A stretch of DNA of 58,171 nt from a virus (IMGVR_UViG_3300050131_000113:1-58171); one strand, 5' to 3'. Positions 37,511-46,580 are shown, counted from the stretch's first letter. Notes: a model not told the origin generated them from the sequence alone. Numbers and translations: made by a program.

Positions 37511-37825
37511 TCAGGCGATCATGAATGGCAGGAGGGACGCGAGCGCCGACGTGCCGCCGGTTGCTCCCGCACCCGCAGCAGCGGTGCCGGCAGCAGCAGC
37601 ACCTGGCGCCAGCAGCTTGCCGCCGGCGCCGATGATGGCACTTCCCAAGCCCGCCAATCCGCCAAACTGCGCGTTCTGCTGCGCCACCTGCGCCTTGTAC
37701 GCATCCATGTTTTGCGCATCGTTGTTGGCATAAATGCCGGCGACGTTGGTTGGCTGTACCGTGGTCTGCGGCGGCGCCGGAGGCGGCCGGTTGGCGGTTG
37801 CGAGGATCTGCGCAAGCGGGCTCAT
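37511..37825 (-). CDS. Small Ala/Gly-rich virion protein, 104 aa
   Basis: MSPLAQILATANRPPPAPPQ, then a central NDAQNMDAYKAQVAQQNAQFGGLAGLGSAIIG and a hydrophobic Ala/Gly C-terminus. Such proteins lie next to ejection proteins in related podovirus clusters; probably also an internal or membrane-inserting virion protein. Confidence 0.66.
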   Translation of the reverse strand: MSPLAQILATANRPPPAPPQTTVQPTNVAGIYANNDAQNMDAYKAQVAQQNAQFGGLAGLGSAIIGAGGKLLAPGAAAAGTAAAGAGATGGTSALASLLPFMIA

Positions 37826-38553
37826 GCGACGGCTCCCGGGGCTTGTCCGCCGTAGATCTGAGAGAGCAGCGCCAGCGGATTGGATTGCTGCGTCTGCTGC
37901 TGGTTGAGGTTCTGGTTCTGGCCCTGTACCGCCAGCCCGAACATGTTGTTGGCGATGCCGGCGCCTTGCGACGTGCCGGAATCCTGCGCCGACTGGAACG
38001 CCTGCGTCTTGGAATTGTTGAAATTCGTCATCGCCGAATTATAGGCGTCCGAGCCCACGGGAATTCCCGCCCGGCTCAATTGATCGGTCAGGTTCTGCTG
38101 GGTCTGGTTCCACTGCGGGGTCAGGAACGATTCCTGCTGCTGCGTCACTGCATTCGCCACACTCGGATCAAGCGCCTGCGGGCCGCCGGCGATGATGGAA
38201 TTATTCGCGGTCTGGTTGACGTTGAGCGGCGTGGTCGCCGTGCCACCGGCCTGTGTGGCCAGCGTCTGCGCCGTCGGCACCAGCGTATTGGCGGCCTGCT
38301 TGGTGCCGGCCAGCACCGACTGTGACAACGGATCGAGCGTGCTGGTTTGGGTATAGGTCGGAACCGACGTGCCCGTGGTCGGGTCCGTGTAGGTCCCGGA
38401 CTGGTTATAGGTGGTCGAGCCGTTCGGACCCACCTGATTGACGTTGTTTTCCGCCTGCTGCGCGGCCGACGTGCCGAGGTTGGACGTCGTTGTCGCATTG
38501 GCGACCGTCGTCGGGTTAGCCGGCGTCGGAACGGTTGGGCTTGATTTGCTCAA
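37822..38553 (-). CDS. Gln/Asn/Thr-rich virion protein, 243 aa
   Basis: I use the TTG start at 38553 (AGAGGAATTTCCCC upstream); the longer frame has no ribosome site and overlaps the acetyltransferase gene deeply. Low-complexity N-terminus, then QQQESFLTPQWNQTQQNLTDQLSRAGIPVGSDAYNSAMTNF and QNLNQQQTQQSNPLALLSQIYGG, a conserved-looking module found upstream of ejection proteins in alphaproteobacterial phages. Exact role unknown. Confidence 0.65.
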   Translation of the reverse strand: MSKSSPTVPTPANPTTVANATTTSNLGTSAAQQAENNVNQVGPNGSTTYNQSGTYTDPTTGTSVPTYTQTSTLDPLSQSVLAGTKQAANTLVPTAQTLATQAGGTATTPLNVNQTANNSIIAGGPQALDPSVANAVTQQQESFLTPQWNQTQQNLTDQLSRAGIPVGSDAYNSAMTNFNNSKTQAFQSAQDSGTSQGAGIANNMFGLAVQGQNQNLNQQQTQQSNPLALLSQIYGGQAPGAVA

Positions 38554-39067
38554 GGGGAAATTCCTCTGCGACCCACCAGGCTTTCGCGTCGTGCGCGAGC
38601 AGCCCATAGGTCTCGGCAGCACCCGACGTGAACACGTCCGGATGAATGCCTTCCAGTTTAAATCCGAGGCGGCAGAGGAATGCCCTGGCGGGCTGGTTCG
38701 TAGCCTCGATGATGGCGGTAACGCGCTTGCATCCTAACTGTCTGAACGGATATTTCAGGATTGCCGAGATCGCGCTTTTGCTGGCCCAGCGCGGCGAGGA
38801 CGTGACGAAGGTTATCTCGATATTCGGCGGCCGGAAGTTGTTGAAGACCGCAACTGCGACGATTTTTCCTTGACGCGCGACGCCGATCGAAGTGTTCGGT
38901 TTGGCGATTTCCATCCCGAGGCGATCGCCGGCCCATGCGGCGAGAGCATCATCGGCGCGAAAGAGAAGCACGAAGCGGCGCAATCTGCCCAAGTGATCGC
39001 AAACCAGAATCAGATAGCTCCGTGTTCGATTGAACCATCTCCTAAAACCCCACGCCCATTTCCCCAC
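38516..39067 (-). CDS. GNAT-family acetyltransferase in the tail module
   Basis: 183 aa from GTG 39067 (a later start is possible). GNAT features: GVARQGKIVAVAVFNNFRPP, ITFVTSSPRWASKSAISAILKYPFRQLGCKRVTAIIEATNQPARAFLCRLGFKLEGI, the last being the acetyl-CoA-binding and motif B region. Located between the tail hub and ejection genes, a position where phages often carry a GNAT that may modify virion or host proteins; substrate unknown. Confidence 0.8.
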   Translation of the reverse strand: MGKWAWGFRRWFNRTRSYLILVCDHLGRLRRFVLLFRADDALAAWAGDRLGMEIAKPNTSIGVARQGKIVAVAVFNNFRPPNIEITFVTSSPRWASKSAISAILKYPFRQLGCKRVTAIIEATNQPARAFLCRLGFKLEGIHPDVFTSGAAETYGLLAHDAKAWWVAEEFPLEQIKPNRSDAG

Positions 39068-40607
39068 GCAAATCCGTCCGTAACCAGGTCGCAGGCTCCG
39101 TCGCCGAGATATTCAGCGCCACGCTCAACGCCACGCCCGATCCTCCCGACGCACTCCACAACGTACCAACCACCTGTTCGGCCGACCATGGCGAGGTGTC
39201 CCATGGCGAGGTATCCCACGGGCTGCCCGGGTTCGATGTCACCAGCGCCACCGGCACGTTGACGTCGCCATAATCAAACCCGATCGAAAATGTGTAGCCG
39301 AGCGAACCGATGGTCTGCAGCACCGGGCGGATCGCGGTAGCCCGCTTGCGCAAGGGGCTTTGCAGCGTATTCCAGGCCTGCTGTCCGATCGCGGTGACGG
39401 GGCCCAAGAGATCCATGCTGCCGGTATCGGCGAGATAGATTTTTCCTCCCGAACCCCCGAAATAAAGCGAATCCTTGAACAACCCCCAGCAGGAAGCGTT
39501 CATATTGACAAAACGGCACCAAGGCGAGGCCATCCGGCCGGTTTGCGTATCCTGATATTGCACCCCGGTATTATGGACGTGCTGGCTAAAGGTGCCGTCA
39601 GGATTCGGGATGTTAAAAATCAGACGCCGCCCCTTCGGATAGTACAGCGCCTGCCAGCCGAACGCTCCCTTGTTGGCGGTAACTGCTGCCTGCACCGCGC
39701 TGGAGACTTTCGAGCGAGACGGAAGACCGCCCGATGAGATCGCCGTTAGTTGATCCTTCAGCGGCACATGATCGTCATAGGTGGTCAAGAACGCTTCCGC
39801 TCCGTAATTGCAGACCGCGCGGGGGCCGACAGGCGGCGACAGCGCATAAGTTCCGACCAAGGCCCAGTTCAACAGGTTCGCCGGATCGTTGCCGAAATAA
39901 ATCAGACAATCGCCCGATGACATGATGAAGACGATAAAATCCTGCACCCCGTTGCCGCCGTCGAGACTATAGGTCGTGACCGCGACCAGGTTGCCGCCGC
40001 GCGGCGCCCAGGCCGACAGATCGAAGAACGACAGCGCGCCGGAAATCGAATTCAGCTGCGCAAACCAGAAGCCGGGCGAATTGGCCTGCCAGAAGAACAG
40101 CCGCTGCTGATAGAGCGCGCCCGCAATGATGGTCGCAAGCGACGGCGTCGAGCCCCCCGTAAACGCTGCGTTGCCTAATGTGGTGCCGTCGAACACCTGC
40201 ATGACATCGGTGCCGTTGGCGAAGAACAACCGCGACAGGAAGCTGACCGTGTTCCAGGCGTCCGAACCAAACCCCGTTGCCAGGGGAGAGCCGACCACAC
40301 CCGAGGCCGACACGTCATAGATCGCGCCTGAAGCTGCTGCCAGAAACTTTCGCGTGGCGCCGACATTGAATTCCGCCAGCGTCTTGACCGTTCCGGCACC
40401 CAGCCCGCTCGCATATAGTGTGTAGCCGTTGCGGGTGGAAACGCCGCCGGCGTCGGGATAGAGATTGTCGAGCTGAATTGCGTCGGCCGGATCCATTGCA
40501 TCGAGCGCGTCCCGCGTATTCCAGCCCTTGATTGGAGAGACGAACGAAAACGGTTCCTGCACGGCTTGCGAGGCAACCTGCAAGCGCTGCTGTTGCGTCA
40601 TGCGCAT
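39042..40607 (-). CDS. Tail hub/tube protein, 521 aa
   Basis: FSFVSPIKGWNTRDALDAMDPADAIQLDNLYPDAGGVSTRNGYTLYA opens the protein, the form of many podovirus tail tube or nozzle proteins (T7 gp12 / P22 gp10 position), and the body is rich in beta-propeller-like strands (GDCLIYFGNDPANLLNWALVG, GSMDLLGPVTAIGQQAWNT). WDTSP is repeated in tandem near residue 470. Assignment to a nozzle/hub rests on position and N-terminal pattern. Confidence 0.72.
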   Translation of the reverse strand: MRMTQQQRLQVASQAVQEPFSFVSPIKGWNTRDALDAMDPADAIQLDNLYPDAGGVSTRNGYTLYASGLGAGTVKTLAEFNVGATRKFLAAASGAIYDVSASGVVGSPLATGFGSDAWNTVSFLSRLFFANGTDVMQVFDGTTLGNAAFTGGSTPSLATIIAGALYQQRLFFWQANSPGFWFAQLNSISGALSFFDLSAWAPRGGNLVAVTTYSLDGGNGVQDFIVFIMSSGDCLIYFGNDPANLLNWALVGTYALSPPVGPRAVCNYGAEAFLTTYDDHVPLKDQLTAISSGGLPSRSKVSSAVQAAVTANKGAFGWQALYYPKGRRLIFNIPNPDGTFSQHVHNTGVQYQDTQTGRMASPWCRFVNMNASCWGLFKDSLYFGGSGGKIYLADTGSMDLLGPVTAIGQQAWNTLQSPLRKRATAIRPVLQTIGSLGYTFSIGFDYGDVNVPVALVTSNPGSPWDTSPWDTSPWSAEQVVGTLWSASGGSGVALSVALNISATEPATWLRTDLRGEMGVGF

Positions 40608-41548
40608 CAGGACGCCGGTCCGCCGAACCCGGTTTCGGGCACGTTGCTGTAGGGATCGAGCAGATGATAGCCGGAGCGCGGCACCAGGGAGAGGATTGCC
40701 GCCCCGCCATCGGCCGCGATCGCCTTGGAGACTTCGCGCTCGTATTCGTCGAGTTCCTCGTTATAGGAAAATCCGAGGCGCCGCAGTACCCGCCAGCGGG
40801 TGCCCAGCATCAACAGATATTCGTCGAGAATCCCGGTATCGGTATCGGCGAGCCAGGAGTTCTGCGGCACATCGCCGGCCGACTGACACCAGCCGTTCGA
40901 GACATATTCGAACACCAGCGGCGAGCCGTTATCGGTCGGCACCGGATCAATCGAAAACCGCGTGGCGCCGGCAACCTTGCGAAACCGGAACCGGCGCTGG
41001 ATCGAGGCCTGCCCAATGATGCTCGATTTATAGAGCTGCCATTGCTGCGGCGACAAGGGACCGCGCATCTGCCAGTAGCGCGAGCGGTCCCACATCGTGG
41101 AATCGATCACCCGCTCGAAATCAGCCGGCAGATCATAATCCGACTTGCCGAAATTATAGATGCCGGATCCTGTAAAGGTCGCGGGCTGGTTGATGGTGAC
41201 GCTCGAGATCGTGACGGCGGTAATGATCGAATTATTCGGGCAACCATTGCCGAAGCCGTACCATGTCCCGGCGACAATCCCTGCAGTGGAAGCCAGCCCC
41301 GAGATCACCCCGAACCCGCCGACGTTGGCGATGGTGCCAGCCTGCGGCGCGACCGCCGACGTCGTGAAATCGAACTCCTTGATCATCGCAATCCAGCCGC
41401 CCTGCGGCTTGCGCGCCAGGGCTTCGCCGGCGTTCTGCGCACTGGCCAAAAGCCGGATCGCGGTTTCGTCCGAATTGCCGACGATCGACGTCGGCGCCGC
41501 CAGCGGAATGTCGTTGGCAATCTGGGTGCAGATCGAGAGCAGGGTCAT
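40607..41548 (-). CDS. Head-tail adaptor (gatekeeper-like), 313 aa
   Basis: ATG 41548 overlaps the preceding stop. MTLLSICTQIANDIPLAAPTSIVG, RLLASAQNAGEALARKP, YDLPADFERVIDSTMWDRSRYWQMRGPLSPQQWQLYK and DEYLLMLGTRWRVLRRLGFSYNEELDEYEREVSKA match the adaptor/tail-tubular-A type proteins that follow the portal ring in podoviruses. Function inferred from these patterns and gene order. Confidence 0.75.
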   Translation of the reverse strand: MTLLSICTQIANDIPLAAPTSIVGNSDETAIRLLASAQNAGEALARKPQGGWIAMIKEFDFTTSAVAPQAGTIANVGGFGVISGLASTAGIVAGTWYGFGNGCPNNSIITAVTISSVTINQPATFTGSGIYNFGKSDYDLPADFERVIDSTMWDRSRYWQMRGPLSPQQWQLYKSSIIGQASIQRRFRFRKVAGATRFSIDPVPTDNGSPLVFEYVSNGWCQSAGDVPQNSWLADTDTGILDEYLLMLGTRWRVLRRLGFSYNEELDEYEREVSKAIAADGGAAILSLVPRSGYHLLDPYSNVPETGFGGPAS

Positions 41549-41805
41549 TCGGCCGCGTCCGCCTTGCACATGTCAAATTGAAGCAACGTCAGTGCGCCGA
41601 GCAAGCCGCGGGTGGTGCGCCCGCGTGTGTCGTAAATGGAAAGATCGCCGGGATGCAGCGTCGCATACGCGATTCCGACCACTTCGCCGGCCCTCGCCAT
41701 TTCCAGCAATTCCGCAAGACGATCGACAACGGCAGCGTTCGGCTCGCCGCCAGAAGGCGACGGCGCAAGGCCAGCCCGCAGCGGAATGACCTTTGCGCTC
41801 GTCAC
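41545..41805 (-). CDS. Hypothetical protein, 86 aa
   Basis: VDRLAELLEMARAGEVVGIAYATLHPGDLSIYDTRGRTTRGLLGALTLLQFDMCK: this small alpha/beta domain recurs in phage structural clusters. Start overlaps its neighbour. No function known. Confidence 0.65.
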   Translation of the reverse strand: MTSAKVIPLRAGLAPSPSGGEPNAAVVDRLAELLEMARAGEVVGIAYATLHPGDLSIYDTRGRTTRGLLGALTLLQFDMCKADAAE

Positions 41806-42092
41806 TTCGGCTTACGTCCCAGTGCGGCCATGCCGAGCTTGCCGACGCCAGGGCCGTCTTTAGCCGCCAGCCGCCGTTCAAGTTCCTTGCCGGGTCCGGT
41901 CTGTTTGATGGCCGGATATTTCTGTTCGACCTTGGCGCGGACTTCGGCCTTCACCGCTGGCGATCCATTTTGCGAGACGCGCGACAACGCGTTGCGCGCG
42001 TGATTTGCATTCTCGATCGGATAGGATTTGTTCGGTCCCGCGAAATTCTTCGGCGCGATCTTGTCGCGGCCGGCGGTTGTAAGTTTGACCAT
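41802..42092 (-). CDS. Basic protein with KFAGP/HARNAL motif, 96 aa
   Basis: TTAGRDKIAPKNFAGPNKSYPIENANHARNALSRVSQNGSPAVKAEVRAKVEQKYP is a motif widely repeated in phage capsid clusters (also fused to other proteins, sometimes under DUF6582). The rest is Lys/Arg-rich. Perhaps a DNA- or head-associated protein. Confidence 0.72.
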   Translation of the reverse strand: MVKLTTAGRDKIAPKNFAGPNKSYPIENANHARNALSRVSQNGSPAVKAEVRAKVEQKYPAIKQTGPGKELERRLAAKDGPGVGKLGMAALGRKPK

Positions 42093-42379
42093 CAGTTTGC
42101 CCTCGCCCCTTGCGCATTGAGAATGACTGGCGTCTTGCCGCGTTCTTTCATCAGTCGCGCCACGTCATGTTCGAGATCGCGGACATGGGACTGCAACTCG
42201 CCGATGATATCGATTGCGAGTTTCATCTGACCTTCGAACTGCTGTTGTGAGGCCAGCATATTCGAAAGCGTCGCCATCACGGCATCGCGTTCGGCGCGGG
42301 CTATCGCCTCGACGTCGTCCATTTCGGAGCCGGACCGCGGCTGAAACGGAATGACGCCGCCGGTTGGTTTGTCGGTCAT
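42092..42379 (-). CDS. Coiled-coil protein, 95 aa
   Basis: The C-terminal two thirds are a continuous heptad helix (AIARAERDAVMATLSNMLASQQQFEGQMKLAIDIIGELQSHVRDLEHDVARLMK). Stop and start overlap with the basic protein gene. Structural role unknown. Confidence 0.63.
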   Translation of the reverse strand: MTDKPTGGVIPFQPRSGSEMDDVEAIARAERDAVMATLSNMLASQQQFEGQMKLAIDIIGELQSHVRDLEHDVARLMKERGKTPVILNAQGARAN

Positions 42380-42441
42380 AGATCGATCTCTCCGGAAAAG
42401 AGCCGGCGCGGCCCGTCAAAGGCCGCGCGGCTAGAAGCCGA

Positions 42442-42915
42442 TCAAACGGCGGCGTGCTGCGCCGCGCTTTCTTTCGCCCAGGATTCGCCGTCAGCATGAG
42501 CCTCGGCAGCGACCGCGGCAGAAACCTCTTCCGGCGTGCTCTTCGAGGCGAGACCAGCGGAAGGATAGTCGCGCGCCTTGCGACCGCTGGCCACCCACTC
42601 CTGAATCGTCGGGCCATCGTCCTCGACCAGGGGCCGGGGCTGATCCTTGTGCTGCTGCGCCTTCTTTTCCTTCAGCTTCTGATCGGCCTCGCCGTGCGTC
42701 TGCGCCAGCATATCGACTTCGGCTTTCTTGACGTCGAGCTGGCGCTTGAGGAATTCGACGTGCTGCTCTTCGGTTGCCGGAACGTCGGCATAGCTCGTCA
42801 CGCCGCCCCCTGCGCCGCCGGCCGGCATCCGGACATGAGTGCGTCCGGTCTGGGGGTTAAGATAGAACTCGCGATGCTCGGTCAGGGAAACCTGGGGACT
42901 AAGAAGGTCGGCCAT
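42442..42915 (-). CDS. Hypothetical virion-cluster protein, 157 aa
   Basis: It starts MADLLSPQVSLTEHREFYLN, then a charged helix (TEEQHVEFLKRQLDVKKAEVDMLAQTHGEADQKLKEKKAQQHKD) and an Ala/Glu-rich end. Not recognised. Confidence 0.62.
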   Translation of the reverse strand: MADLLSPQVSLTEHREFYLNPQTGRTHVRMPAGGAGGGVTSYADVPATEEQHVEFLKRQLDVKKAEVDMLAQTHGEADQKLKEKKAQQHKDQPRPLVEDDGPTIQEWVASGRKARDYPSAGLASKSTPEEVSAAVAAEAHADGESWAKESAAQHAAV

Positions 42916-42958
42916 TTCAATTCTCCTTGTTGGCGATGATCACCGTTGAACTCAACAC

Positions 42959-43708
42959 TCAGGCGGTTTTTTCGTTCAATTCGGCATTAACCGGAGATGC
43001 CGCGCGCCGACGTCGCGAACCGCCGATATTGTCGAGCGAAGAGGTCGCGACTTCGACATGCTGACCCACTTTCGCCAGCTCGACCGGATCGGACATGCCG
43101 GGGATGTGCGTCAACAACGGCGATGGCGCGTTCTTCATGGTCTGCAGCTCGGCAAAGGTCTTTTGCGTGAGTTCGCCCATTTCCGCGACCTGGCGGCGCA
43201 GCATCGCCACTTCGTCAGTGAGTTTTTCGTTTTCGGCCGACATCCGGCTCGTGACCGCCATGCGCTCGGCATCGTCGAGGAACACGCCCGCAAGTTCCTT
43301 CAGGCGCCGGCCACCCATGCCGATGCGCTGGATCGCCTGATCATCCATGTCGCGGATGTGTTCGACCGTCCTGAAGCCCAGCCATTTCAATTCCATCACT
43401 TGGCTGCGCTTGAGAATCGGCCATTCCTCCAGCGGAGTTCCCTCGGGAGAGATTTCGATGCCGGCCTTGAAGGCCTCATACTCGCGAGGCCACTTCTGGC
43501 GATGTTCGTCGGTGACCCGCGCCACAGGCCGAGTATGCGGATTGCCCGGCATGATGATCTCGACCCGCTCTTCATCCCGAGCGATCAGCCGGCCGGCATT
43601 TGCCGAGGCCACATGATCCTCGACCTGCTCGAGATAGAACCGCGGATGGTTTGATCCATCCTGCTGGCCGAGATTGGTGCGGGTAAAGGTGCCGTTCGCA
43701 ACTGACAT
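42959..43708 (-). CDS. Hypothetical virion-cluster protein, 249 aa
   Basis: N-terminus SVANGTFTRTNLGQQDG, then DEHRQKWPREYEAFKAG, then SQVMELKWLGFRTVEHIRDMDDQAIQRIGMGGRRLKELAGVFLDDAE, a helix-hairpin-like region, and a coiled coil (ENEKLTDEVAMLRRQVAEMGELTQ). This combination is common near the major capsid gene in alphaproteobacterial phages. Function unknown. Confidence 0.66.
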   Translation of the reverse strand: MSVANGTFTRTNLGQQDGSNHPRFYLEQVEDHVASANAGRLIARDEERVEIIMPGNPHTRPVARVTDEHRQKWPREYEAFKAGIEISPEGTPLEEWPILKRSQVMELKWLGFRTVEHIRDMDDQAIQRIGMGGRRLKELAGVFLDDAERMAVTSRMSAENEKLTDEVAMLRRQVAEMGELTQKTFAELQTMKNAPSPLLTHIPGMSDPVELAKVGQHVEVATSSLDNIGGSRRRRAASPVNAELNEKTA

Positions 43709-43744
43709 TGGATTTCCTTCGAAAACGAGTTGATGGAGACCGGC

Positions 43745-44101
43745 TTACGCGCTTAGGATGGCGCCCCAGGTCAAGCCATTCGAAATGAATATGGCTGATT
43801 TGCCGTTCGTGACGGAGAAGCCGGCGTTGAGTGTTCCACCATTGATATTCCCGCCGACCTGCGGATAGACCGTCAGAGGGCTACCGCCGCCATTGACGAT
43901 GATGTAGATGCCACGCTCGCCCAGGATGGCGCCGGTCGAGCCAGCGACCGTGCCGAAAATGGCAAAGTTCGACGCCAGTGCCAAGGCGCCGCCTTGTGTC
44001 GATCCCGTCGCGGTCAGAGTGGTTGCGGCAGGATCCTGACCGACGAGACCGGCTGCACCCGCGGCCATGCCGCGCGCCATGAATTCACTTTTAAGCGGCA
44101 T
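43745..44101 (-). CDS. Putative capsid decoration protein, 118 aa
   Basis: ATG 44101 with CGGAGA upstream. Gly/Ala/Thr-rich beta protein (TTLTATGSTQGGALALASNFAIFG, GERGIYIIVNGGGSPLTVYPQVGGNINGG, SAIFISNGLTWGAILSA), matching small decoration-like proteins encoded close to capsid genes. It overlaps the 3' end of the fusion enzyme gene by 11 bases. Confidence 0.62.
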   Translation of the reverse strand: MPLKSEFMARGMAAGAAGLVGQDPAATTLTATGSTQGGALALASNFAIFGTVAGSTGAILGERGIYIIVNGGGSPLTVYPQVGGNINGGTLNAGFSVTNGKSAIFISNGLTWGAILSA

Positions 44102-46067
44102 CTTGTTTCTCCGTTGGCAATTGGACAAACCAGCAGAAGTTCTCGCCGGTCTCCAGGTTGAGGGCGTGACGCGACACGAATTCATCGACGGCGCGCGTCA
44201 CGCCGAATTGGGGAAAAGCATGATTCTGGTAGTCGTGGCCGCACAGCCAGCCGCCGGGTTTGATCTTGCGCCGCCAGTCATAGATATCGGCACGACAACC
44301 GTCATAGGAATGATCGGCGTCGATGAAAACGAAATCGAGTGAGTGATTGGCAAAACGGAAAACTGCTGCATCGGAGCGCTCGCGCATGATCGTCGCCCGC
44401 TTCCCCGCGAACGTCACGCGCTTTTGCGCCCTGCAATAAAAATCATCCTGTGCGATCTGCGGCAGCCCCGCATGGAAGTCGCCGGAGCCATCGCGGTATG
44501 CGGCCCCGTGGCCTTCCCAGCTGTCGATCATCAGAAGCGAGAGATCTTCGCACCCCATCAACAGCGCTCGGGACAGTTCCCCCGCGAACACCCCGATCTC
44601 GGCGCCGACAAGTTCCTGACCATGCGCAAACCGCTTGAGTATTTCATGCGCGCGCACTTCCGCCGGCGACATGGTCTGGCGAAGATCCGCCGCGATATCT
44701 GGTAGCAACCCATGGCCGTGCACCGTGATCACTACGCCGTCGGCTTCATAGCCCGGCGCCAATTCCGCGAATTCGTTGGCCTGCCCCACCATCCACGGCG
44801 CGCATTTATAATGCTTGTCGCCATAGAGCACGTCCGTTATCGGATCGGAATCGTTGAGCGTCTGCGGGTAGGCGTGGTGCTGGTCGTCGTCGTAGGAGGA
44901 ATCAAACCCGTAGAGATGGATCTTGCGATAGCCGCGCGATATTGCAAGCGCCAGCGCGTTCATGCCTACCGTCGAGCCGCCGCCGATCAAATAGGTGACG
45001 CGGGCCTTTTCGTCCTTGAGTAATTCCGCCATGCCCGGCGAATTGGCGTGCCAGAGCGTGGTCCGGGCAGTTCCCGCCGCTTCGAATACCTCGGGAGCAC
45101 ATTGCGAGGCGATCAGATATTCCTTCGCGGGCCGCACGAATGCCAAATTCTCCGGACGGGCGTCCAGCAGCAACTGCGCCTCGATCTCGAGATCGGCGAG
45201 CACCACACCCGCATTGTTCAAGACCCAGACATCCTGCCCGATGCTCTTGCGCCAGAAAATCTCCGGCAGCATCCGCCGCACCGATGGCCCGCCCCCGATA
45301 ATCGCTACATGCCGGTCGTGTTCATCGTTCTGCGCATCGAACCAGGCAAGATTCCGCGCGCAAGCCGATCGCACGTTGGAAAACAACGCCTCTTGCGCGG
45401 TATTGATAACCTTCTTCAGTTCCGCGTGCGAAAGGCCGCCGACCTTCCAGACCTTCGGCACCCAGCCTTCGGTCACTTCATGCGGCCGCGGGTGCCCGTG
45501 AAACGCCACCACGGCGGCCTCATTCGGAATTCCGCGCGTCTTCTTGTACGACACAAACATGCCGGGATATCGAACCTGCAACCGCTCCCGCCCCACAACC
45601 AAGGAACGCTCGATCCATGCCTGGTCGCCGCCGGGATCATCCGTCGGGCAGCCGGCCGCCTTGAAACTTTCCCAGATGTGGGAATGAAGGCCCGCCTCCC
45701 ATGCCATGACAGAGGATTGCAAACCCAGCGGGCGGTAAAAATCCGCCAGAATTCCAAAATCCCCGTCGTAAGCCGCCAACGCATCGATCGCGCCCGTGAT
45801 GACGGTATCGAGATCGAAGAACAAAACCCGGTCGCCCTGCGGAAACAACCCATCGCGAAACAGCGCCAGTTTGCTCCACCATCCCGGCAGGTCCGCCGGC
45901 AGAGGTTCGGTCGAAATATCTTCCGGCAATTCTTCCGGCCGGTCGGTAAAGCACACAAAGCGGCCTTCGAAACCTGCCTCAAGGTTTCGGGCAACCATGT
46001 CCTTTAAGTTGAGGACGTAGGCCGGCGAGAACATCTCGCCGGCCCGGATGCAGCAAACATGCAGCAT
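44091..46067 (-). CDS. Glycosyltransferase - DUF115-like - SAM methyltransferase fusion, 658 aa
   Basis: AAGGAAG precedes ATG 46067. Three domains: (1) about 1-215, a GT-A-like glycosyltransferase with VLFFDLDTVITG (DxD at 85-87); (2) about 253-400, a DUF115/MptE-like Rossmann domain with HVAIIGGGPSVRRMLPEI, GQDVWVLNNAGVVL and YLIGGGSTVGMNALALAISRGYRKIHLYGFD; (3) about 480-650, a class I methyltransferase with GAEIGVFAGELSRALL (SAM motif) and DFVFIDADHSYDGCRADI. It sits between the capsid and decoration genes and is co-transcribed with them, so virion or surface-glycan modification is likely. Confidence 0.82.
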   Translation of the reverse strand: MLHVCCIRAGEMFSPAYVLNLKDMVARNLEAGFEGRFVCFTDRPEELPEDISTEPLPADLPGWWSKLALFRDGLFPQGDRVLFFDLDTVITGAIDALAAYDGDFGILADFYRPLGLQSSVMAWEAGLHSHIWESFKAAGCPTDDPGGDQAWIERSLVVGRERLQVRYPGMFVSYKKTRGIPNEAAVVAFHGHPRPHEVTEGWVPKVWKVGGLSHAELKKVINTAQEALFSNVRSACARNLAWFDAQNDEHDRHVAIIGGGPSVRRMLPEIFWRKSIGQDVWVLNNAGVVLADLEIEAQLLLDARPENLAFVRPAKEYLIASQCAPEVFEAAGTARTTLWHANSPGMAELLKDEKARVTYLIGGGSTVGMNALALAISRGYRKIHLYGFDSSYDDDQHHAYPQTLNDSDPITDVLYGDKHYKCAPWMVGQANEFAELAPGYEADGVVITVHGHGLLPDIAADLRQTMSPAEVRAHEILKRFAHGQELVGAEIGVFAGELSRALLMGCEDLSLLMIDSWEGHGAAYRDGSGDFHAGLPQIAQDDFYCRAQKRVTFAGKRATIMRERSDAAVFRFANHSLDFVFIDADHSYDGCRADIYDWRRKIKPGGWLCGHDYQNHAFPQFGVTRAVDEFVSRHALNLETGENFCWFVQLPTEKQDAA

Positions 46068-46082
46068 GTCGCAACGCTTCCT

Positions 46083-46580
46083 TTATGTGATCTGGCCTTG
46101 CAGAGACGGACGGTTGATCAGGACCGTGATCGTCGAGGTCGTCGTCGTCACGGTTGCAAGATTCGCAGCGCGCGCGCCGAGAACTTCGAGACCGGACGCC
46201 GAGGTCGCCATCACGCGGCCCGCGGTAGCGGACTGATAGACCTTGCCACCGGCAAGGAACTTGGTGTTGGTCTTCTTGAGGACCGCCAACCCGTCGATCT
46301 GGTACCAGCCGTATTGGGCGGCAACATTCGCCGACATCGCGACCGCCATCGGACCGACATTGTTCGCCGTATTGGGCGACAGTGCCGTCTGATAGGTGGT
46401 CGCGTTGTAGTTGACCATCAGACCAACAATGGTGCCGACGACGCCTAGCAGATAGATGAACTCGCCGGCGCCGAGGGTCGAATCATACGCACGGACGATA
46501 GATCCGAGCGGATGGTTTTGAGTGGTGGAGTTGAAGCCGATCGGCTGGATGCCGAGCTGGTTTTCAGTGGGAACGTACAT
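46083..46580 (-). CDS. Capsid-associated (decoration/minor head) protein, 165 aa
   Basis: Directly after the major capsid gene. MYVPTENQLGIQPIGFNSTT, GSIVRAYDSTLGAGEFIYLLGVVGTIVGLMVNYN and KTNTKFLAGGKVYQSATAGRVMAT: beta-rich, no signal. Position and composition suit a head decoration protein. Confidence 0.7.
   Translation of the reverse strand: MYVPTENQLGIQPIGFNSTTQNHPLGSIVRAYDSTLGAGEFIYLLGVVGTIVGLMVNYNATTYQTALSPNTANNVGPMAVAMSANVAAQYGWYQIDGLAVLKKTNTKFLAGGKVYQSATAGRVMATSASGLEVLGARAANLATVTTTTSTITVLINRPSLQGQIT

Noticed and set aside
40532-41581. Long plus-strand frame of about 349 codons
   Set aside because: Lies antisense to the tail adaptor and hub genes, is Arg/Gly-rich, and mirrors the codon pattern of the minus-strand genes.
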